Part shown: positions 8,201-13,293 of the stretch, piece after piece
Layout of the letters: each line of letters opens with the position of its first letter
How positions within the stretch are numbered: the stretch's first letter is position 1
DNA from: GCA-2723085 sp042093455
GTDB taxonomy: Bacteria; Bacteroidota; Bacteroidia; Flavobacteriales_D; Parvicellaceae
Assembly (NCBI GenBank): GCA_042093455.1
Contig: JBELEU010000042.1
Location: forward strand, 1-13,293
DNA length: 13,293 nucleotides
Direction of reading: 5' to 3'
Notes under the pieces: model-generated
What the model was told of the DNA's origin: nothing
Databases searched by the model: none
The model's input: the letters and a program-made list of their open reading frames with translations, nothing else
Position numbers and translations under genes: made by a program

Positions 8201-10806
8201 ATATTATTTTCATTAGAATAAATTGCACCATTCCATCCCTCACCTTCGGGAACTTTTACCCCAACATAGCTAGTAAATGGTGAATATTTAATTTTTTGGT
8301 TGGTAACGCTAAAATCTCCCCCTTTTTCAAAAACACGAGTTTTGAAATTTACTTTTAACATGCCTGGTGCTGTTTCTTTGACGCTTATGTTAGGATCAAA
8401 AGAGGCAAGTCCTTTGTCGTCAGTTGAGCCATCAAAAATTATTTCATCTCTTGCTGAGAAGTTTTTTGAAGGGTCATCAAAATGATAGCCAAAATAATTT
8501 TCAAAAGAGGTTTTACCACTAGATAAACTCATTTCCACATCCGTCTGAAGTTGTTTTGCAACAGCCCCATGAAGCCAAGTAACAGATAGATCACCTTTTT
8601 GGTCACTATCTGAATAAATTATGTCCTGCTTATTGAAGTCAAGTTTTATTTTCAGTCTATTTGGTTTTACCGTTTCAATTTTTAGAATTTTAGAAAATGT
8701 TGCTCCTCCCACTTTAACTTGTGCCCTCCAATTTCCTGTTGGATCACTAATTTCAGTATTGGTTCTAAAATCATAAAAACCATTTAAACTATGTGTTTTC
8801 ACTTTTCTTTTATAAAGTTGGTTATCAGGATTAAATAATTCAAACGTTACAGGTTGATCAGAAAGAAGTACAGCTTCTTTATCTTCTAAAATAAATGACA
8901 AATACAAAGAGTCACCGGGTCTCCAAACGCCTCTTTCTCCATACATATACCCTTTAATACCTTTATTAAGTTTTTGTCCACTTACGTCAAACATGCTTAG
9001 AGAAAGAGAGTTTCCATCATCTAACTTTAAGTAACCTTTTTCATTTTCTTTGGAAGCAATCAATAAAAAAGGTTTTTTGTCAATAGGTATTTTAACCATT
9101 CCATTTTCATCAGAATTAGCAGATCCAATTAATTGATTTTGAAAGTCAAAAATCTTGATGTTTGCACCATTTATAGGTTCTGTTGTTTTAAGATTGGTTA
9201 CATAGGCATTCAAAAACCGAGAATCAGCACTTTTAGCTATGATTCCAATGTCTGAAGCAAGAACATTTGTAGCAATAATTCTTTCTCTTAATTTGTAGTA
9301 AGAATCTTTACAAGGGTTATCTCTTTCGTACCAATCGTAATCCCAGTAATTGTAATCGTAATCGTTGTAGTAGTGGTTTGGCCCCTCAAACATTCTCATA
9401 TCACTTTCTTGAATGCTATACTCTGTTTTACCATCAGAAAGAGTCTCGTCATTATCTGGACAGTCATAAAGAGATTGTGATCGGTTAAAACTCATTACAA
9501 CCCTGTAAATAGCACCTTTTTCGACTTCTATTAGCTCAGAAAGATCTAAGGAAAAGGTGTTCCAAGTACTGTAATTAATAGGCTTTTCTGAAACTAAATC
9601 AATTTCTTTTTTTAGCACAATATTTCCTACTCGATTTAAATCATTATAACCATTGAATTGATTGTTTTGAAAAAATTGACCAATATTATCTTCGTATACT
9701 TTTATTACTTTAAGATTAATGGCTCTCAGATTAACCGCTTTAAATGGAAATATTAACCCGTTAGTTGAAGGTAAAATAACTCCATTACCAAGCAATTCTA
9801 ATGCAGGTTTTATGTTGTCAAAGTGAATGTTAAGTTCATGTTTTTTCTCAAGTGATTTATTAAGAGAGTTTTTGATGAATTTATCAACTACTATAGTTTG
9901 GTCACCCAGAAGAAGTTTGCTGCTAAATACGTTTATATCATTTCCTTCAATTGAAAAGGTTAGCCTAGTATCAACCCCTTTGAAGGTAATTAACCCATTT
10001 AAGTTTTGATTTGGTTTAATTGGGTCAGAGAAATGAAGAGATACTTTTTGATTCGGGCTGTTTTTGATTGTACTTTTAATTAATTTAAAATCACCAAGAG
10101 CAGGAATTGGGATTATTTCCGAACCACTTTCATTGGCATTTATTACACTACCATTCCAACTAATTTTCACCTCACTGGCATCCTCACCTCTTTTGATGTT
10201 ATTAATTATAAACTGATATGTTTTTGGAGCTGAAGCAGTTTCCCATAAAACTTCTAGCTCGTTACCATTTTGTGAAGCAGTAACTATGTTTTCAATTTTC
10301 TCAAATTCTGCATTATCAGCTGTTTGAATTTCGCCTAAGTATTTTAATGTAGTATAGTCATTTGATGTTGCTTGCTGAATACCAATAAGGTTTTGAAATA
10401 TGGCTTGCTTGAGCGTTTGAAATTTAAAAGTAAAATCTGAAATATTTTCTTCATTTAGAATTTTACTTACTGAAAAGGTAACATTAAACTCTTGGCCAGA
10501 GGGTAAGAAGTCATCAGGGATAAACTCTACGGTGTAATCATCTACCCAGTTAATAGATCCAGATAAGTCGGGATTAAATGAAAACAGTTTCTCTTCTGAA
10601 AGTTTCTCTTGATTAGCTTCTTCAATGGGCTCCATTAATCTAACTTTAACAGATGAATTATTTGAAAGAAGTCCAGCAGAATAGCCAGAAATTATTTCTG
10701 TAAATTCACTTTGTGGAGCTACAATTTTCTTATTCGAACAATTATTTAAGAAACTAATAAGAACTATTGTAGTTAGAACTGATAAAATAAAATATAGTTT
10801 TTTCAT
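5236..10806 (-). CDS. Bacterial alpha-2-macroglobulin (thioester-containing protease-trap lipoprotein)
   Basis: A 1856-aa secreted protein of the bacterial A2M family (E. coli YfhM-like), which traps attacking proteases. Residues 1-23 look like a lipoprotein signal (hydrophobic 5-20, SFLNNC with Cys23), though the lipobox is loose. Order: N-terminal Ig-like/MG domains (about 35-340), an acidic-aromatic tract (478-504), the MG2 block GYMYGERGVWRPGDSLYLSF (619-638), further MG domains, the bait-region domain with VVDEGLLDLTGF (1119-1130), the A2M signature region RFKPVVRYLGPF (1186-1197) to KKPLMVLATLPRLVSPSEK (1240-1258), then the thioester domain with GCIEQ (C1401 to Q1404) and its alpha-helical barrel (to about 1680), and the C-terminal MG10-like domain (about 1710-1850). 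CIEQ replaces the common CLEQ/CGEQ but keeps the bonding Cys and Gln, so the thioester should form. It is first in an operon with pbpC, the pairing known in many bacteria: trapping proteases where the envelope is breached while PBP1C repairs the wall. Confidence 0.96.
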   Translation of the reverse strand: MKKLYFILSVLTTIVLISFLNNCSNKKIVAPQSEFTEIISGYSAGLLSNNSSVKVRLMEPIEEANQEKLSEEKLFSFNPDLSGSINWVDDYTVEFIPDDFLPSGQEFNVTFSVSKILNEENISDFTFKFQTLKQAIFQNLIGIQQATSNDYTTLKYLGEIQTADNAEFEKIENIVTASQNGNELEVLWETASAPKTYQFIINNIKRGEDASEVKISWNGSVINANESGSEIIPIPALGDFKLIKSTIKNSPNQKVSLHFSDPIKPNQNLNGLITFKGVDTRLTFSIEGNDINVFSSKLLLGDQTIVVDKFIKNSLNKSLEKKHELNIHFDNIKPALELLGNGVILPSTNGLIFPFKAVNLRAINLKVIKVYEDNIGQFFQNNQFNGYNDLNRVGNIVLKKEIDLVSEKPINYSTWNTFSLDLSELIEVEKGAIYRVVMSFNRSQSLYDCPDNDETLSDGKTEYSIQESDMRMFEGPNHYYNDYDYNYWDYDWYERDNPCKDSYYKLRERIIATNVLASDIGIIAKSADSRFLNAYVTNLKTTEPINGANIKIFDFQNQLIGSANSDENGMVKIPIDKKPFLLIASKENEKGYLKLDDGNSLSLSMFDVSGQKLNKGIKGYMYGERGVWRPGDSLYLSFILEDKEAVLLSDQPVTFELFNPDNQLYKRKVKTHSLNGFYDFRTNTEISDPTGNWRAQVKVGGATFSKILKIETVKPNRLKIKLDFNKQDIIYSDSDQKGDLSVTWLHGAVAKQLQTDVEMSLSSGKTSFENYFGYHFDDPSKNFSARDEIIFDGSTDDKGLASFDPNISVKETAPGMLKVNFKTRVFEKGGDFSVTNQKIKYSPFTSYVGVKVPEGEGWNGAIYSNENNIIPIATVDSKGNPVSKQNLKVEVYDIRWRWWWERDDYDDLSRYVSNNSSSLLISEKINTVNGKANFNLNFEDNLYGRKFIKITDPESGHSTGQIFYVTYSGWWNRSGGDNSEGAEMLTFALDKKEYNVGERIKVDLPEFKNGRALISIESATGVLNSFWVSSEDAKNGIEFEATKDMTPNIFAHISLIQPHDNKDNNLPIRLYGVQGVKVIDPKTELHPLIKMPKEIAPESDFKISISEKNAKEMTYTIAVVDEGLLDLTGFATPDPWTYFYTKEALGVKTWDMYKYVINAQSGEMAGLLALGGGDGEKEKEGSKIKRFKPVVRYLGPFVLKPGRTNDHKVHMSNYVGSVRTMVIAGNNGSYGSVEETTPVKKPLMVLATLPRLVSPSEKVIMPVTVFAMENGVKNVTVSVQTNEFFSVNGLKTKKISFDEIGDQLVNFELDVIEKVGDGKVKVVVKSGKHTASHEIEIEVRTPNPRVNEFTNVIIEPGKSWDHEYKKIGIFGTNNASLEVSSLPPLNLDDRLKYLIRYPHGCIEQTTSSVFPQLYLSKLMDLDNNKVLEIENNIKSGINRLKKFQLSDGGMSYWPSSYEGSSEWGTNYAGHFLLEAKLNGYAVPDGLINRLLKYQKQHANSWHKGDDSYHNNELIQAYRLYTLALGGKPALGAMNRMKEIDNLSNTAKWRLAGAYAVVGKIEVAKSIIESLSTAVTAYKEMYYSYGSSVRDEAMILEVLNLLNLRIKAKKSFDRISKNMASDDWYSTQTTAYSLLALSKFIGNNKFNGLNYQLVENGKSKMVKSENPIHGSELKFVSNKGNLKIMNQTKSQLFVKVKVDGIPLEGDITEEQNYLTMKVKYLDMEENSIKPYVLEQGSDFIVEVDVYNPTSRNFQNLALSQMFPSGWEIRNTRMDVNASQLLKDRPTYQDFRDDRVYSYFDLNRGETKRYRIILNASYLGEFHLPITHCEAMYDNEIFSRKAGGKVRVVKAGQDLSEL

Positions 10807-10876
10807 TATTTATTAATATAATTTAGTGGATCATTTTAATTGAAAGTAAATTTAACACATTATCAAAAGTTTCAAT
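10807..10876. promoter_or_regulatory. Divergent promoter region between macroglobulin gene and pafA-like gene
   Basis: This 70-bp AT-rich spacer must hold both start regions. For the plus-strand phosphatase gene the best candidate is TAAATTTA (10847-10854) with a weak TTTA about 21 bp upstream, each one mismatch from the Bacteroidota boxes. For the minus strand, TTTG (revcomp of 10864-10867) is followed after only 15 bp by TACTTTCA. The two candidates overlap, which could make the genes interfere, but neither is strong. No hairpin or Pho-box-like direct repeat was recognised. Confidence 0.35.
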
Positions 10877-12457
10877 ATGAAAGCGCAGAAAATATTACTA
10901 TCGTTACTGGTTTTGTTTCAAATAGTAACATTACAATCTCAAACGAACAAAGTTCCAAAACTTGTTATTGGAATAGTTGTAGATCAAATGCGATACGATT
11001 ATGTTTATAAATATTGGGATAAATTTTCTGAGGGTGGGTTTAAAAAATTAGTCAATGATGGCTTCTTTTGTAGAAATGCTGTTTATGACTATTTGCCTAC
11101 ATACACTGGACCAGGCCATGCAAGTATTTATTCTGGGACAACACCATCAGTTCATGGGATTATTGGGAACAATTGGTACAATTATAAAACTAAAAAACCA
11201 GTATACTGTGCTGGCGATTGGAAGTCGCAAACTATTTGTTTTTGTAAAAAACCACATTTAAAAGAAGAGTTAGATGCCGGTAAAAAATCTCCATCACTTT
11301 TACTCTCTACAACAATTGGAGATGAGTTAAAACTTAAAGATTCTTTATCTAAAGTATATTCGCTATCTCTCAAAGATCGTTCTGCTGTTTTAAGTGGAGG
11401 ACATATGGCTGATGGTGCTTTTTGGATTAATTCCAAGGGAAAGTGGATTACAAGCGATTACTATTGTAAAAAAATGCCAAGTTGGATCAATAATTTTCAT
11501 CAGGAAAACTCTATCGAAAATTATCTTAAAGGATCATGGAAGTCCTCTAATAAAAGTGTTGACTTAGCGGAACTATTAAAAACATATGGGCCATCTTACA
11601 TAACCTCAACTCCAAAGGGCAATGATTTAATATTAGATTTTACAAAAGAAATAATTAATAAGGAAAACTTAGGAGGAGATAGCCATACAGATTTATTATC
11701 AATTAGTTTCTCTTCAACTGACTATATTGGCCATAAGTATGGTCCTGATTCACCTGAAATTCTTAGTACGTTTCAATTGTTAGATCAAAATATTGCGGAT
11801 CTAATCAGTTTTTTGGAAAATAAAATAGGAAAAGAAAATTTTTTAGTGTTTTTAACCTCTGATCATGGTGTAGCTAGTATCCCAACAACACTTAAAACTT
11901 TCAATATACCCTCTGGAAATGTTGATGTGACAGCTATGAAAAATAAATTGGATAGTTTATTGAATATTGAGTTTGGCACTATGAACTTAATTTGGAAATA
12001 TTCAAACATGCAATTTTATTTAGATTTTGATTCAATTACTTCTATGGATTTGAGTTTATTAAATGTGAAAAAATCGATTTTAAATAGTTTAAAAGAATTT
12101 GAGTTTGTGGATCAAGTTTATGACTTTGAAAACATATCAATCAATCGGTTAGTTGACGATAAAACAAAGTCTCTTTTAAAAGGCCTTTACCCCAATCGAT
12201 CAGGACAAATTGGATTTACTTTAAAGCCAGGATGGATTGAAAGATCTTCTAAGAATGGTACGGGTCACGGAACACATTATCGTTATGACACTCACGTCCC
12301 AATTGTTTTTTATGGCAATAATATTACATCAGCTTATTGTGATCGTTTAATTTCAATTTCAGACATAGCTCCTACAATTAGTCTTTTAATGCATACAGCA
12401 TTTCCTAGTGGAACAACAGGGAATCCTATCTTTGAATTGACTGAAAAACAGCGCTAA
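10877..12457 (+). CDS. pafA: PafA-family alkaline phosphatase (secreted/periplasmic phosphomonoesterase)
   Basis: A 526-aa enzyme of the alkaline phosphatase superfamily matching the Bacteroidota PafA type, which releases phosphate from organic phosphomonoesters outside the cytoplasm. Residues 1-22 are a signal peptide (hydrophobic 6-19, ending LQSQ). Catalytic positions can be assigned from the PafA pattern: zinc ligand D36 (VVDQM), nucleophile T77 in TYTGPGHA (75-82), N98 in GIIGNNW, K166 and R168 in KDR (the PafA pair that stabilises a phosphate monoester), zinc ligands D282 and H286 (STDYIGHKYG), D329-H330 (TSDHG) and H464 (GHGTHYRYD). All are present, so the enzyme looks active. The length is slightly under the roughly 545 aa of characterised PafA. 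The start ATG precedes the signal peptide directly; the ribosome site is weak. It is divergent from the macroglobulin operon and followed in the same direction, after 71 bp, by a gene with its own promoter. Specificity (monoester rather than diester) is inferred from the Lys/Arg pair. Confidence 0.93.
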   Translation: MKAQKILLSLLVLFQIVTLQSQTNKVPKLVIGIVVDQMRYDYVYKYWDKFSEGGFKKLVNDGFFCRNAVYDYLPTYTGPGHASIYSGTTPSVHGIIGNNWYNYKTKKPVYCAGDWKSQTICFCKKPHLKEELDAGKKSPSLLLSTTIGDELKLKDSLSKVYSLSLKDRSAVLSGGHMADGAFWINSKGKWITSDYYCKKMPSWINNFHQENSIENYLKGSWKSSNKSVDLAELLKTYGPSYITSTPKGNDLILDFTKEIINKENLGGDSHTDLLSISFSSTDYIGHKYGPDSPEILSTFQLLDQNIADLISFLENKIGKENFLVFLTSDHGVASIPTTLKTFNIPSGNVDVTAMKNKLDSLLNIEFGTMNLIWKYSNMQFYLDFDSITSMDLSLLNVKKSILNSLKEFEFVDQVYDFENISINRLVDDKTKSLLKGLYPNRSGQIGFTLKPGWIERSSKNGTGHGTHYRYDTHVPIVFYGNNITSAYCDRLISISDIAPTISLLMHTAFPSGTTGNPIFELTEKQR

Positions 12458-12492
12458 TTCTATTTTGTTTAACTTAATTTCATTTATTATTA

Positions 12493-12523
12493 TTTGAAAA
12501 ATAAAACTATTGGTTTAGTTTTG
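12493..12523 (+). promoter_or_regulatory. Consensus Bacteroidota promoter (TTTG-N19-TAnnTTTG)
   Basis: The -33 box TTTG is at 12493-12496 and the -7 box TAGTTTTG at 12516-12523, separated by 19 bp, an exact match to the Bacteroidota housekeeping consensus in sequence and spacing. It is the best promoter in the window. The predicted transcription start falls about 4-8 bases after the -7 box, that is around 12527-12531, practically on the TTG start codon at 12529. Confidence 0.75.
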
Positions 12524-12528
12524 TAGCC

Positions 12529-13293
12529 TTGAAGAAAAAATCCGTTAAATACACTTTATTATTCGCCATATTTTTTCTCTTTGGCTCCACAGGTAATGCT
12601 TGTCATAATACACAAATTGATAACGTTAGCTATGTCAACAACGGAAATAATACAACAACTTTCACAATTGATCTAACAGTTAATGTTGGTTCATCTGATG
12701 GATACAGTTATGGTTTTTCGTTGTTGTTTTCAAATTCTACGGGAACAGCACCCCAGGTTTTATCTAGCCCTGCATTTACTGCATCTTTAACAAAACCAGG
12801 ATATGATCCTTTAATTGGATATACTGGAACTAATATTGGTACAGGTACGGCAGTCAATTATTTTGCAAGTAGATATGCTAATAGAACAGATGTTCTAACA
12901 TACGAATCTGATGATTCATGGTTCGGGTTTGGATCTACTGACTACACAAGAACTATAGTTGTTACCGTCCAAGATTGTGTAGAGCAAATAACTTTAGATG
13001 GTGACTATAGAAGCATGGGAACTGCTGTAGCCTCTTCTGGATGTACTAATGTATACAATACAGGAATTGCTTGCTCATTGCCTTGCACTTCTGATGCAGG
13101 AAACATTTCAATTTCTGGAGGAACTGCCACAAGTACTAACAATTATGATTTAACAAACTGCCAGACAATTACTTTAACGGCTTCAAATACAGACTTAAAT
13201 TCAGGTGCATTGACTTATGGTTGGGCTTTATTTAGTTGTGATCCAGGTCTTCCTTTGACAACAGCTCAATTAGCAGATTTGACAACACACCCT
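12529..13293 (+). CDS. Secreted Cys-containing surface protein, N-terminal part, TTG start (cut by window edge)
   Basis: An open frame of 255 codons runs to the window end. In-frame TAA at 12502-12504 and no ATG or GTG before the signal peptide leave TTG (12529-12531) as the only sensible start, giving (M)KKKSVKYTLLFAIFFLFGS, a clear signal peptide ending near GNA (residue 23). The next residue is Cys, so lipidation is possible, but GNAC is a poor lipobox and signal peptidase I cleavage is likelier. The mature part is rich in Thr, Ser, Asn and Gly, with predicted beta structure and Cys-containing segments such as QDCVEQITLDG and CSLPCTSDAG, resembling the repeat regions of large Flavobacteriia extracellular proteins. 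Such proteins often end in a type IX secretion sorting domain, which would be off the right edge. I do not recognise a named family or function. It lies 71 bp after pafA with its own strong promoter. Confidence 0.8.
   Translation, partial: MKKKSVKYTLLFAIFFLFGSTGNACHNTQIDNVSYVNNGNNTTTFTIDLTVNVGSSDGYSYGFSLLFSNSTGTAPQVLSSPAFTASLTKPGYDPLIGYTGTNIGTGTAVNYFASRYANRTDVLTYESDDSWFGFGSTDYTRTIVVTVQDCVEQITLDGDYRSMGTAVASSGCTNVYNTGIACSLPCTSDAGNISISGGTATSTNNYDLTNCQTITLTASNTDLNSGALTYGWALFSCDPGLPLTTAQLADLTTHP

Noticed and set aside
9300..9370. Tandem repeat or CRISPR-like array
   Set aside because: The repeated GTAATC-like units are short, imperfect and in frame, explained by alternating Asp/Tyr/Asn codons of the macroglobulin gene.
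11182..11436. Minus-strand open frame inside the phosphatase gene
   Set aside because: The opposite strand codes for conserved active-site residues including the Lys/Arg pair; the antisense frame has no support.

Overview
The window is AT-rich and reads as a chromosomal segment of a Bacteroidota bacterium, most likely a free-living Flavobacteriia-type organism. The reasons are a SusC/RagA-type TonB-dependent receptor, a PafA-type alkaline phosphatase, very weak ribosome binding sites, and Bacteroidota-style promoter boxes (TTTG / TAnnTTTG) before at least one and probably two genes. The genus cannot be named from the sequence. No RNA gene, insertion sequence, CRISPR array or prophage gene was seen, and the genes are tightly packed.

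Layout. Positions 1-948 (minus) hold the N-terminal 316 codons of a SusC-like outer-membrane receptor that runs off the left edge. A 170-bp divergent spacer (949-1118) with a short perfect inverted repeat separates it from typA (1119-2912, plus), a ribosome-associated translational GTPase. typA ends 3 bp from the end of a convergent two-gene operon on the minus strand. That operon is a large secreted alpha-2-macroglobulin (10806-5236, 1856 aa, thioester CIEQ intact) followed by penicillin-binding protein 1C (5246-2916), which starts with GTG inside the last codons of the macroglobulin gene. A 70-bp divergent spacer leads to a PafA-family alkaline phosphatase (10877-12457, plus). After it, a near-perfect promoter at 12493-12523 drives a secreted, Cys-containing surface protein whose TTG start (12529) lies almost on the predicted transcription start; this gene runs off the right edge.

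How the genes fit together. Everything except typA acts at the envelope: nutrient import (SusC-like), defence and repair of the wall (macroglobulin traps invading proteases while PBP1C makes new peptidoglycan, the known bacterial a2m-pbpC partnership), phosphate scavenging (PafA) and a surface or secreted protein. The pafA, macroglobulin and SusC genes do not look like one pathway; only a2m-pbpC is a clear functional unit.

I found no convincing wholly new system. The items most worth a second look are the apparently leaderless TTG-started gene at 12529, the aromatic/acidic tract and putative bait segment in the macroglobulin, the cysteine pair in PBP1C, and the inverted repeat in the SusC upstream region.
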